Assembly: GCF_943371865.1 (NCBI RefSeq)
Contig: NZ_CALRWL010000007.1
Coordinates: forward strand, 62,001-126,000
Direction: 5' to 3'
Source of the DNA: Azorhizobium sp943371865
Lineage (GTDB): Bacteria > Pseudomonadota > Alphaproteobacteria > Rhizobiales > Xanthobacteraceae
Length of the DNA: 64,000 nucleotides
Part shown: in pieces, positions 33,398 to 41,689 of the stretch
Numbering within the stretch: the stretch's first letter is position 1
Layout of the letters: the number at the start of each line of letters is the position of its first letter
Notes under the pieces: generated by a model
The model's database searches: none
Told to the model about the DNA's origin: nothing
What the model saw: the letters and a program-made list of their open reading frames with translations, nothing else
Made by a program: the position numbers and the translations under genes

Positions 33398-35134
33398 TCA
33401 TTCCGCCGCGATGGCGGGGGTGCGGAGCTGATGGTAGGCCCCCATTTCCTCGTCCGGGATCTCGACCACATAGGGGTCCACCTCCCGCTTCTTGTGGGCC
33501 ATGCGGCCCTGACCGTCCTTGTAGAGCAAGGTGTGGCAGAACCAGTTCTCATTGTCGGTGGCGGGGTGGTCCACCCGCCAGTGATAGAGGCCCCAGCGGC
33601 TCTCGGTGCGATAGAGCGAGGCGGCCGCGGCCATGTCGGCGCAGTCGAGAATGGAGCTGAGTTCCAAGGACCGCATCAGTTCGTGCGGGTCGCGCACCGC
33701 CAGATGCTTCAGGTCCTCGCGGATCTCGCCGAAGCGCTGCTGGGCGATGCGATATTTGGCGGTGACCTTCGGCGGCTGGAGATAATCGTTCACCAGCCGG
33801 CGGGTCTTGTATTCCACCTCAAAGGGCGAGAAGCCGTCCTCGCGCCGGGTGGGCGCCAGCACCCGCTCCTGCTCGGCCAGCACCTGGCCGGCGTCATAGG
33901 CCGGCAGGTCGGTGGAGGCGCAGTAATCGGCGGCATCCTGGCCGGCGATGCCGCCGTTCACGAAAGCTCCGAGCATGTAATTGTGCGGCACGCTGGCCAT
34001 GTCGCCGGCGGCATAGAGGCCGGCAATGGTGGTGCGGGCGTTCTCGTCCACCCACACGCCGGAGGCGGAATGGCCGGAGCAGAAGCCGATCTCCGAGATG
34101 TGCATCTCCACCATGCTCTCGCGATAATCGGTGCCGCGCCGCTCATGGAAGCGCCCGCGCGAGGGCCGCTCGTTGGAATGCAGGATGGTCTCGATCTCGC
34201 CGATGGTCTCCTCGGCCAGATGGGTCATGTTGAGGAACACCGGTCCGTTGCCGCTCTGCAATTCGGAATAGAACTCCTTCATCATCTGCCCGGACCAGTA
34301 ATCGCACTCGATGAAGCGCTCGCCCTTGTTGTTGGCGGTGTAGCCGCCGAACGGGCCGGTGACATAGGCGCAGGCCGGGCCGTTATAGTCCTTGATCAGC
34401 GGATTAATCTGATAGCATTCGAGGTTCGCCAGGCCCGCCCCCGCGTGATAGGCCATGGCATAACCGTCGCCGCAATTGGCCGGGTTTTCATAAGTGCCGA
34501 ACAGATAGCCCGAGGCCGGCAAGCCGAGCCGCCCGGCAGCGCCGCAGGCGAGAATGACGGTCTTGGCCCGCACCACCAGGAACTCGCCGGTGCGGGTGTT
34601 GACGGTGATGGCGCCCGCCGCCTGGCCATCCGGGCCGGTGAGCAGGCGGGTGGCCATGTAGCGGTTGGTGACCACCACCTGGAGCCGGCGCAACTGGCGA
34701 TAGAGCGCCTTCTTCACATGGTGCCCTTCCGGCATGGGCAGCACATAGGTGCCCATGTGGTGGACCTTGCGCACATTGTATTCGCCGGAACCGTCCTTCT
34801 CGAACTTCACCCCGATCTTGTCCAGATACTGGATCATCGGGTAGGAGCCGGTGGCATAGGCCATCACCGCCTTCTGATGAACGATGCCGTCGTTGGCGAC
34901 GGTGATTTCCTTAACATATTGCTCGGGCGTGGCGTAGCCGGGGATGACCGCATTGTTCAGCCCGTCCATGCCCATGGAGACGGCGCCGGAGCGTTTCACG
35001 TTGGCCTTCTCGATGAGCAGCACCTTGAGGCCGGGATTCTTCTCCTTGGCCTTGATGGCGGCCATGGGCCCGCCCGTACCGCCGCCGATGACGAGGATGT
35101 CGGTCTCGACGATCTCGGTCTTGATCTCGCTCAT
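33398..35134 (-). CDS. FAD flavoprotein of the fumarate reductase / AprA-like family
   Basis: A 578-residue FAD protein. The N-terminal dinucleotide motif is DILVIGGGTGGPMAAIKA (about residues 12-29) followed by LLIEKANVKRSGAVSMGMDGL. Other family stretches are VILACGAAGRLG, GDGYAMAYHAGAGLANLECYQINPL, and the C-terminal GLYAAGDMASVPHNYMLGAFVNGGIAGQDAADY. No membrane anchor genes adjoin; the partner is a 2x[4Fe-4S] ferredoxin, an arrangement like AprAB, not SdhABCD. Its substrate could be a sulfur compound, but AprA-specific residues were not verified. The DUF971 gene's stop overlaps its ATG by four bases, so co-translation is likely. Confidence 0.87.
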   Translation of the reverse strand: MSEIKTEIVETDILVIGGGTGGPMAAIKAKEKNPGLKVLLIEKANVKRSGAVSMGMDGLNNAVIPGYATPEQYVKEITVANDGIVHQKAVMAYATGSYPMIQYLDKIGVKFEKDGSGEYNVRKVHHMGTYVLPMPEGHHVKKALYRQLRRLQVVVTNRYMATRLLTGPDGQAAGAITVNTRTGEFLVVRAKTVILACGAAGRLGLPASGYLFGTYENPANCGDGYAMAYHAGAGLANLECYQINPLIKDYNGPACAYVTGPFGGYTANNKGERFIECDYWSGQMMKEFYSELQSGNGPVFLNMTHLAEETIGEIETILHSNERPSRGRFHERRGTDYRESMVEMHISEIGFCSGHSASGVWVDENARTTIAGLYAAGDMASVPHNYMLGAFVNGGIAGQDAADYCASTDLPAYDAGQVLAEQERVLAPTRREDGFSPFEVEYKTRRLVNDYLQPPKVTAKYRIAQQRFGEIREDLKHLAVRDPHELMRSLELSSILDCADMAAAASLYRTESRWGLYHWRVDHPATDNENWFCHTLLYKDGQGRMAHKKREVDPYVVEIPDEEMGAYHQLRTPAIAAE

Positions 35135-35481
35135 GGATTTTGCTCCGCGGAAGGGGCGGCGGCGCGGGCACGGAAGGTGCTGAAGGGATAGATTCCGCGC
35201 GCGTGGCCATCGGAAAAATGCAGGTTCAGCGCATAGTCGGCCACCAGCGCCAGATGGGTGATGGCGATGCCGGGGAATGCGTCCGGAAACCGGTTGTCGG
35301 CCCGCTGGCGGGTGCACCAGGCGCAGCGGCAGCTTGCCCGCAACGCCTCGGCCGCGAACGGGATCGGATCTTCCGCCCCCCAGGTCAGCACCAGGCCATC
35401 GCGGGCGGCGGTGAGCCGGACCTCGTCCGGCACCGCGTCAAGATCGAAAAGGGAGGTGGGTGCCTGTGCATGAGCCGTCAT
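35131..35481 (-). CDS. DUF971 (gamma-butyrobetaine hydroxylase-like N-terminal domain) protein
   Basis: A 116-residue soluble protein of the DUF971 family. The zinc-type motif C-x-C-x2-C (SCRCAWCTRQRA) and the later His in SDGHARGIYPF match the three-Cys/one-His zinc site known in the N-terminal domain of gamma-butyrobetaine hydroxylase. Stand-alone DUF971 proteins are often found near iron-sulfur or Mrp-type genes, so a role in cluster assembly or protein contact is possible. It is the first gene of the flavoprotein operon and its stop overlaps the next start as ATGA. A perfect palindrome lies 35 bases upstream of its ATG. Confidence 0.85.
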   Translation of the reverse strand: MTAHAQAPTSLFDLDAVPDEVRLTAARDGLVLTWGAEDPIPFAAEALRASCRCAWCTRQRADNRFPDAFPGIAITHLALVADYALNLHFSDGHARGIYPFSTFRARAAAPSAEQNP

Positions 35482-35516
35482 GAGCCCGATTGGACACCTG
35501 CGACCGCCGCCTCGAT

Positions 35517-35530
35517 AGCAACTAGTTGCT
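35517..35530. promoter_or_regulatory. Perfect 14-base palindrome upstream of the DUF971-flavoprotein operon (copy 3 of a shared motif)
   Basis: AGCAACTAGTTGCT is fully symmetric (AGCAACT/AGTTGCT) and centred about 42 bases upstream of the DUF971 ATG, a normal position for an operator. Related 12-base versions occur at 27569-27580 and 31176-31187. The distribution suggests one dimeric regulator acting on three promoters. Confidence 0.6.
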
Positions 35531-35789
35531 GAATTGGAGTCATATTAATCTGGGTCCGGCTTGCGCCTTTCGCCCGCGGGTCCCGGGCTGGCATGGAAGC
35601 GGGCGCCGGTGGCCAGCCCCGCACATCGGCTGCGGCCGCCCGAAGCGCACGCATGTGTATGGAGCGAAGCTGCCGGCGCTCCGCGCGCCAGAAATGGCCG
35701 GACACGTGAATTGGTGGATCTCCCAGCGGCCGACCTTGGATCGGAAATCGCCTTGGTTGACGAGCAGGCTTCCTTTCCTCTAGCGTTGC

Positions 35790-35972
35790 CGCGACGGTTC
35801 CCCTCGGGGATCAAAAGGGAACGCGGTGCGGGTGGAATTTTCCGCCCAATGCCGCGGCTGCCCCCGCAACTGTAAGCGGCGAGCTTTGCGTCGAATGCCA
35901 CTGGGCCTGTAACGGCTTGGGAAGGCGGCGCACAAGCGTTGACCCGTGAGCCAGGAGACCTGCCGTCAGTCG
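35790..35972 (+). ncRNA. Cobalamin (AdoCbl) riboswitch
   Basis: The classic bacterial cobalamin riboswitch order is present upstream of btuB: an initial GGTTCCCCTCGGGGATCAAAAG hairpin region written here in parts (35797-35818), a GGGAACGCGGTGCG core, CCCCCGCAACTGTAAGCGG, the B12 box containing GCCACTGGG, GGGAAGGC, and finally GAGCCAGGAGACCTGCC. These motifs occur in proper order within about 180 bases. Binding of adenosylcobalamin normally shuts down the downstream genes; here that would cover the whole btuB-btuF-btuC-btuD set. The edges are approximate. Confidence 0.95.
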
Positions 35973-36090
35973 TGGTCACACGCGAGCACGTCAGGCGGGG
36001 TGCACTGGCCGTGGTGAATGCATCCGATTTGGTTCGGCTGCAGGATCTTCGTTCGCGGTGACGTGCCACAGACGTCCCGCCGAGGGTCCG

Positions 36091-38070
36091 ATGCTTCCGT
36101 TTCCCCAACGCGCCGCACGCGCGCCATCGCTCGTGCTCGCCTCATGCCTGGCCCTTCCCCTGCTCCTGCCGGCGGCCGCTGCGCGCGCTGAGGATGCGGC
36201 CTCCACCATTGCTTTGCCGGATGTGGTGGTCAGCGCCACTGGCACGCCTACCCCAGCCGATCAGGTGGCCAGTTCGGTCACCGTCATCACCGCACAGGAT
36301 CTGGACCGGGCGCAGATCCGCACCGTGCCCGATGCGCTAAAGACCGTTCCTGGCCTCAATGTGGTGCAAACGGGTGGTCCCGGAGGACAGACCTCCGTCT
36401 TCATCCGTGGCACCAATTCCAACCAAGTGAAGGTGCTTATCGACGGGGTCGAAGCGAGCGATCCTTCCACCCCCAACGGCGCCTTTGATTTTGGTCAGCT
36501 GCTCACTGCGGATGTGGCCCGCATCGAGGTGCTGCGCGGCCCGCAGAGCGGTCTCTATGGCTCCGACGCCATCGGCGGTGTCATCTCGGTGACGACGAAG
36601 AAGGGCGAAGGACCCACCCGCTTCACCGGTTTCGTAGAAGGTGGCGCGTTCGGGACCTTCAACCAGGCCATGGGCGTGAGCGGCGCGACCGATAAACTGT
36701 CCTATGCCTTCAATGTCGCCCATTTCGCCTCCAGCGACACGCCGGTGACGCCCGCCAATATCGCCCCGCCGGGCTGGCCGCTGAACCCCAACACCTATGA
36801 CAACTGGACCTATTCCACCCGGCTCGATGCCCAATTATCCGAAGCCTTCGCCCTCAATTTCATGGCGCGCTATACCTCGTCCCAGCTCGGCTTCACGCCG
36901 GACATCTATCCGGCGCCGACCTTTGCCGGTGTCCCGGCGGCTGAGCGCAGCACCTCGTTTGCCCGCCAGTTCCTGACCAAGGGCGAAGGGGTCTGGACGG
37001 CGCTGGACGGAAACCTCGTCAGCACCTTCGGCATCAGCGAACTGGATATCTCACGCCCGACGGTCGGGCCGAATACCTCCGCCAATGGCACCTATGACGG
37101 TGATCGGCAGACCTATTACGCCCGCTCCAACCTCACGTTCGCGCCAGGACAGACTCTGTTGCTCGGCCTCGAACGGCGCAACGAGAGCATGACCTCCTCC
37201 ACCACCTACACGGACCTCACCGCCAGCACCGGCAACACCGCGGTCTATGGCGAATGGCAGGCGGCATTCGGCGAGCGCTTTTTCCTGGCCCTCAACGGGC
37301 GCAATGACGATGACGACACCTTCGGCAGCCACGCGACCTGGCGCGTCGCCCCGGCGCTGCTGTTCCCGGAGACCGGCACCAAGCTGAAGGCCACCTATGG
37401 CACCGGCTTCAAGGCGCCGAGCCTGTATCAGCTCTACGCGCCCTATTATGGCAATGCGGACCTGAAGCCCGAGGAAAGCACCGGCTATGATGTCGGCTTC
37501 GAGCAGCAGGTCTTCGGCGGCAAGGCCAGCTTCGGCGCCACCTACTTCCACAACGACATCACCAATCTGATCAGTTATGACCCCGCAACCTATGTAAACA
37601 TCAACGTCGCCAGCGCCACCACGCAGGGGGTGGAAACCTTCCTCGCCATGGCGGTCACCGATCGCCTGAACCTGCGGTTTGACTACACCTACACCCAGGC
37701 CATCGGCTATCTGCCAGAGGATGCGCCGTTCGGGGCGTCGTGCGCGCCGCGCAGCACGACCACCTGCACGTTGCTGCGGCGCCCCAACAACAAATTCAGC
37801 ATGACCGCCGACTGGAAGCCCATCGATCCGCTCACCCTGTCGGCAAGCCTCGTCTACGTGTCGTCCTGGTGGGACATCGTGCGCTTCACATCCGATACCG
37901 TGGACCAGCCGGGCTATACGGTGGTGAATCTGGCCGCCAACTACGCCCTCAATGGCAATGCCACCGTGTTCGGCCGCGTCGATAACCTGCTGAACACGCA
38001 GTACGAAAATCCCAATGGCTTCCTCGGTACCGGATTCGGCGCCTATGGCGGCGTGAAGTTCACTTACTGA
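36091..38070 (+). CDS. btuB: TonB-dependent cobalamin receptor BtuB
   Basis: A 659-residue outer-membrane receptor. A signal peptide (about residues 1-34, ending AAARAED) is followed by the TonB box region LPDVVVSATGTPTP and a plug domain with LKTVPGLNVVQTGG, TSVFIRGTNSNQVKVLIDGVEASDP and RIEVLRGPQSGLYGSDAIGGV. The C-terminus ends with a phenylalanine/tyrosine strand (GAYGGVKFTY), as expected for outer-membrane barrels. The start at 36091 is preferred over 36058, because GAGGG is positioned upstream. A cobalamin riboswitch precedes it by about 120 bases, which makes vitamin B12 uptake the assigned role. First gene of the operon. Confidence 0.94.
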   Translation: MLPFPQRAARAPSLVLASCLALPLLLPAAAARAEDAASTIALPDVVVSATGTPTPADQVASSVTVITAQDLDRAQIRTVPDALKTVPGLNVVQTGGPGGQTSVFIRGTNSNQVKVLIDGVEASDPSTPNGAFDFGQLLTADVARIEVLRGPQSGLYGSDAIGGVISVTTKKGEGPTRFTGFVEGGAFGTFNQAMGVSGATDKLSYAFNVAHFASSDTPVTPANIAPPGWPLNPNTYDNWTYSTRLDAQLSEAFALNFMARYTSSQLGFTPDIYPAPTFAGVPAAERSTSFARQFLTKGEGVWTALDGNLVSTFGISELDISRPTVGPNTSANGTYDGDRQTYYARSNLTFAPGQTLLLGLERRNESMTSSTTYTDLTASTGNTAVYGEWQAAFGERFFLALNGRNDDDDTFGSHATWRVAPALLFPETGTKLKATYGTGFKAPSLYQLYAPYYGNADLKPEESTGYDVGFEQQVFGGKASFGATYFHNDITNLISYDPATYVNINVASATTQGVETFLAMAVTDRLNLRFDYTYTQAIGYLPEDAPFGASCAPRSTTTCTLLRRPNNKFSMTADWKPIDPLTLSASLVYVSSWWDIVRFTSDTVDQPGYTVVNLAANYALNGNATVFGRVDNLLNTQYENPNGFLGTGFGAYGGVKFTY

Positions 38071-38084
38071 AGGGGGCGGGCACG

Positions 38085-38930
38085 ATGCGGCGTTTTTCTC
38101 GTCTCCTTTGGTTCGCCTGTGTCGCGGCCGCGCTTGCGCCATTGCCCGGCCGCGCGGACGGGACGGCGGCGAAGCCGCGCCGCATCGTGTCGCTCAATTT
38201 GTGCGCCGATGAACTGCTGGTGGCGCTGGCGGATCGGGCCCACATCGCCTCCCTCACCTATCTGGCCCGCGATCCCATCGGCTCCACGGTGGCGCAGGCG
38301 GCGGCGGGCATTCCCGTGAACTACGGCCTGGCGGAGGAGATCGTGCCGCTGGCGCCGGACCTCGTCATCGCCGGCACCTTCACCACCCGCACCACGGTGC
38401 GTCTGCTCCAGCGCCTCGGCATTCCGGTGCTGGAGCTGTCCGTTCCGACGACGCCCGAAGCCGCGGCCGCGCAGATCCGCGCCGTGGCCGACCGGATCGG
38501 CGAGCCGCAGCGGGGCGCAGACTTGGCCCGGCAGTTGGAAACCGGCCTTGCAGCCTTGCCGTCGCCGCCGGCACAGCCGCCGGGCGCCGTGGTGGTGCGG
38601 CCCAACGGCTTCACCGCCGGGTCGGGCTCCATGGCCGATGCCCTCATTGAGCGGGCGGGGCTGCACAACCTCGCCCGCCGCCACCCTACCGACCGCATGG
38701 GGCAATGGAGCGTGGAAGAGATCGTCACGGCGCAGCCGGATGTGCTGATCACCGACGCCGCGCCCGGCGCGCCGCCCTCTTTGGCGCAAGAGGTGCTGCG
38801 CCACCCCGCGCTCGTCGCCAGCACGGCCCGCCGCGTCTCGGTTCCGGGCCGCTTGTGGGCCTGCGCCGGCCCGGAACTGGTCGATGCGGCGCGCCTGCTC
38901 GCCGACGGCGCACGGGCGGATCTCCCATGA
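38085..38930 (+). CDS. btuF: Cobalamin ABC transporter periplasmic binding protein BtuF-like
   Basis: A 281-residue binding protein of the FecB/BtuF class. A signal peptide spans about residues 1-24 (LLWFACVAAALAPLPGRA). The family stretches are RRIVSLNLCADELLVALAD, AEEIVPLAPDLVIAGT, RLGIPVLELSVP and the C-terminal RHPALVASTARRVSVPGRLWACAGP. It lies 14 bases after btuB, and its stop overlaps the permease start by four bases. It would deliver B12 from BtuB to BtuCD across the periplasm. Confidence 0.92.
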   Translation: MRRFSRLLWFACVAAALAPLPGRADGTAAKPRRIVSLNLCADELLVALADRAHIASLTYLARDPIGSTVAQAAAGIPVNYGLAEEIVPLAPDLVIAGTFTTRTTVRLLQRLGIPVLELSVPTTPEAAAAQIRAVADRIGEPQRGADLARQLETGLAALPSPPAQPPGAVVVRPNGFTAGSGSMADALIERAGLHNLARRHPTDRMGQWSVEEIVTAQPDVLITDAAPGAPPSLAQEVLRHPALVASTARRVSVPGRLWACAGPELVDAARLLADGARADLP

Positions 38931-39922
38931 GCAGGTCGCATCGCTGGCTCATCCCCGGCCTCGGCCTTCTGGTGGCGGTTCTGCTCCTGGGGTCGCTGGC
39001 CATCGGCTATGCGCCGCTGGATCTCAAAGCGGCCCTCGGCGACGTGCTGGCGGGCCGGCAAAGCCTGCCGGCACTGGTGCTGCTGCAATTGCGCCTGCCC
39101 CGCGCGCTGCTCGGCGCGGCGGTGGGGTTCAGCCTCGGACTGACCGGCGCCGCCATGCAGGGGCTCATGCGCAATCCTCTGGCGGACCCGGGCATTGTCG
39201 GCGTCTCCGGCGCGGCGGCGCTGGGCGCCGTAATCGCCTTCTATTCCGGCTTCGCCAATGCGTTCGCGCTCGCGCTTCCACTGGGCGGCCTCACCGGGGC
39301 GGCAGTCGCTACCGCCCTCCTGCTGGCGCTCGCCCGCCGCGGCGGCGGCACCACGCTGCTGATCCTGGCCGGCGTTGCGCTCAACAGCTTGTGCGGCGCC
39401 CTGACGGCGCTGGCCCTCAACCTTTCCCCCAGCCCTTACGCCGCGCTGGAGATCGTGTTCTGGCTCATGGGCTCGCTGGCCGACCGCAGTCTCGATCATG
39501 TGGCACTCGCTCTGCCGTTCATGGTGGTCGGCTGGGGCCTGGTCCTGGCCACCGCGCGCGGCCTCGATGCCTTGACGCTCGGCGAGGACACGGCGGCGAG
39601 CCTCGGCATTCCCCTGCGCCGCCTGCGCCTGCTGGTAATCGGCGGCACCGCCGCGGCGGTGGGTGCCTCGGTGGCGGTGGCGGGAGCCATCGGCTTCGTG
39701 GGGTTGGTGGTGCCGCATCTGCTGCGGCCACTGGTGGGGCACCGGCCCGGCCGCCTGCTGCTGGCCAGCGGCCTTGGCGGCGCGGCGCTGACACTGGCAG
39801 CGGATATCGCGCTGCGGCTACTGCCGATCCGGCCGGAATTGAAGCTCGGCGTCGTCACCGCGCTCATCGGCGCGCCCTTCTTCCTCGCCTTGTTGTGGCG
39901 CCTGCGGCGGGAGGCGGAATGA
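38927..39922 (+). CDS. btuC: Cobalamin ABC transporter permease BtuC-like (FecCD family)
   Basis: A 331-residue inner-membrane permease with about ten hydrophobic helices. Family stretches are LQLRLPRALLGAAVGFSLGLTGAAMQGLMRNPLADPGIVGVS near the N-terminal third (written here as three motifs: RLPRALLGAAVG, GAAMQGLMRNPLADP, IVGVSGAAALG) and GFVGLVVPHLLRPLVG near residue 260. It starts with the ATG overlapping the btuF stop, and its TGA overlaps the btuD ATG. It forms the translocation pore for vitamin B12. Specificity comes from the riboswitch and BtuB, since FecCD permeases also serve siderophores. Confidence 0.93.
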   Translation: MSRSHRWLIPGLGLLVAVLLLGSLAIGYAPLDLKAALGDVLAGRQSLPALVLLQLRLPRALLGAAVGFSLGLTGAAMQGLMRNPLADPGIVGVSGAAALGAVIAFYSGFANAFALALPLGGLTGAAVATALLLALARRGGGTTLLILAGVALNSLCGALTALALNLSPSPYAALEIVFWLMGSLADRSLDHVALALPFMVVGWGLVLATARGLDALTLGEDTAASLGIPLRRLRLLVIGGTAAAVGASVAVAGAIGFVGLVVPHLLRPLVGHRPGRLLLASGLGGAALTLAADIALRLLPIRPELKLGVVTALIGAPFFLALLWRLRREAE

Positions 39923-40692
39923 TCATCACCGGGCAAGATCTGCGTGCCGTGCGCGGCACCCGCACAGTGCTGGACGGCGTCTCGCTGGAGGCCCGCCCCG
40001 GCGAAGTGCTCGGCCTGCTTGGCGCCAATGGCGCCGGCAAGACCACGCTGCTGCGCCTGCTCGCCGGTCTGGAGCCCCCCGCAGGCGGCAACGTCACCTT
40101 CGACGGGCGGGCGGCTTCCTCCATTGGCCGGGCGGAGATGGGTCGGCAACTGGCCTATCTCGCTCAAGGCGGTGCCGTCTCCTGGCCCATGACCGTCGAA
40201 GCGGTGGTGGCCTTGGGCCGCTTGCCGCACGGCGATGCCCCGACAGAGGCAGCCGCCATCGCCCGTGCCATGGCGGCGGCGGATACCACCCACCTGCGCG
40301 CACGCCCGGCCGGATCACTCTCCGGCGGCGAGCGCATGCGCGTGCTGCTGGCGCGGGCACTGGCAGTGGAAGGGCGCGCTTTGCTCGCCGACGAGCCCGT
40401 GGCGGCGCTGGACCCCGCCCATCAACTCCACACCATGGAGGTGTTGCGGGCCAAGGCCCGTGACGGCCAGACCGTGGTGGTGGTGCTGCATGACCTCACG
40501 CTGGCCAGCCGCTTCTGCCATCGCATCGCGATGCTCTCCGCGGGGCGCCTCATCGCCTTCGGGACACCCGGCGCGGTCCTCACCGCCGATATTCTCGCCG
40601 CCGCCTATGGCGTCACCGTGGAAGCCGGCACGCGAGCCGGCGAGACCTTCATCCTGCCCTGGACCCGCATAAGGACCCCCGCCCATGAATAG
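39919..40692 (+). CDS. btuD: Cobalamin ABC transporter ATP-binding protein BtuD-like
   Basis: A 257-residue ATPase of the FecE/BtuD/HmuV class. Walker A GANGAGKTT lies at about residues 35-43, the signature is SLSGGERMRVLLARAL, Walker B is ALLADEPVAALD, and the switch His is in VVLHDLTLA. The aromatic Q-loop region reads YLAQGGAVSWPMTV. The start overlaps the btuC stop as ATGA, and the stop overlaps the following gene's start by eight bases. It powers cobalamin import. Confidence 0.93.
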   Translation: MIITGQDLRAVRGTRTVLDGVSLEARPGEVLGLLGANGAGKTTLLRLLAGLEPPAGGNVTFDGRAASSIGRAEMGRQLAYLAQGGAVSWPMTVEAVVALGRLPHGDAPTEAAAIARAMAAADTTHLRARPAGSLSGGERMRVLLARALAVEGRALLADEPVAALDPAHQLHTMEVLRAKARDGQTVVVVLHDLTLASRFCHRIAMLSAGRLIAFGTPGAVLTADILAAAYGVTVEAGTRAGETFILPWTRIRTPAHE

Positions 40693-41377
40693 CGACGCCA
40701 TCGATCTGGCCGAACGCCACGCCCGTGACGCCACCTGCGGCTGGAGCCTTGGCGTGTTCGGCGCCGTGGCCGAGTTCATGCGCGACGCAGACGAAGCCAC
40801 CCGCATCGATCGGCAGCCGTGCCGGCTCGAACTCTCGACCGCGCGCGGCGCCCTGCGGCTGGACGCCCACCCCGCACTGCAAGTGATCACCTACGAGACG
40901 CCATCCCGACACGCGGAGCGGCGTCGACCGGGACTCGCGCTCTGCCTGCCGCAGGATCAAGCGCAACGCGCCACCCGCGCGGCGCTGACCGCCCTCGGCC
41001 CGGATACGCAGGCGATCCGCCCGCAGGATCGCGACGGCGAACTGTTCGATCTCGGTCTCGCCACGCCGACGCTGGACGCCCTCATCCGGGCCACGGACGC
41101 CGACTTGATCGCCGCCCTGCACGCAGCCGAGGGCACGGCGCTGTTTACGAGGCCGGACCTGCTCGGCCAGATCGCCGCCAAAGGGCCGCACCGCGTCTTC
41201 CTCTCGGCGCTCGGCCGCATCGAGGTGTTTCAACCGATTCCGCCGCCCGACGGCACCAGCCCGGAAGGTCCACACACCCACCTGCTGCCGAAACTGCTCG
41301 CCCACCGGCTCGGCCATGCCGCCAACCTGCCCATACCCAAGGGGATGGCAGTTTGCATGTCGATCCATCTCCAATGA
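40685..41377 (+). CDS. Conserved-looking hypothetical protein at the end of the btu operon
   Basis: A 230-residue soluble protein without signal peptide or membrane helix. It opens DLAERHARDATCGWSLGVFGAVAEFMRDADEAT, contains a GALRLDAHPALQVITYE stretch and ends with LLPKLLAHRLGHAANLPIPKGMAVCMSIHLQ. I recall similar proteins annotated as DUF6925, but this is a weak recollection. It overlaps btuD by eight bases and so is translated from the same riboswitch-controlled message, which argues for a cobalamin-linked role. Two conserved-looking Trp/Cys positions and a His-rich C-terminus (GPHTHLLPK) might bind a metal or corrin; that is speculation. Confidence 0.7.
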   Translation: MNSDAIDLAERHARDATCGWSLGVFGAVAEFMRDADEATRIDRQPCRLELSTARGALRLDAHPALQVITYETPSRHAERRRPGLALCLPQDQAQRATRAALTALGPDTQAIRPQDRDGELFDLGLATPTLDALIRATDADLIAALHAAEGTALFTRPDLLGQIAAKGPHRVFLSALGRIEVFQPIPPPDGTSPEGPHTHLLPKLLAHRLGHAANLPIPKGMAVCMSIHLQ

Positions 41378-41689
41378 GGATCGGGCACACGACTGCAACC
41401 CTGAAGCCCCCCTTTCGCGCCAGGATCTATTCCGCCTCTTTCGAAGCAATCCGATATCTGAGGGACTTACCTGGTAATACCTTGCCGACTGCGGTGACAC
41501 CCGTCACCCGTCCAGCGCCCTCCGATCCTGACGCCGCCGCATCTATCGCCCGCCTCCGAGCCTCGCGCGTGCCCGTGAAGTGCGGGACGGACTCCCAGGT
41601 TCACAGGCCGACGGTATGGAGACGTCGGCCTCCACGCCCGCGCACCATTCGTGCGCCCGAGAAGGACTACTCGGGTGGCCCCGCCTTCC
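41378..41689. other. Intergenic region between convergent btu operon and GMC gene
   Basis: A 312-base gap between convergent genes. No gene is credible; the open frame extending to 41760 has Arg/Pro-rich sequence without motifs. A short imperfect repeat ACCTGGTAATACCTTG occurs near 41469-41484. I found no clear terminator hairpin on either strand. Confidence 0.35.

Noticed and set aside
33398..35134. Flavoprotein as succinate dehydrogenase SdhA
   Set aside because: No membrane-anchor (SdhCD) or three-cluster SdhB gene is adjacent; the partner is a small 2x[4Fe-4S] ferredoxin.
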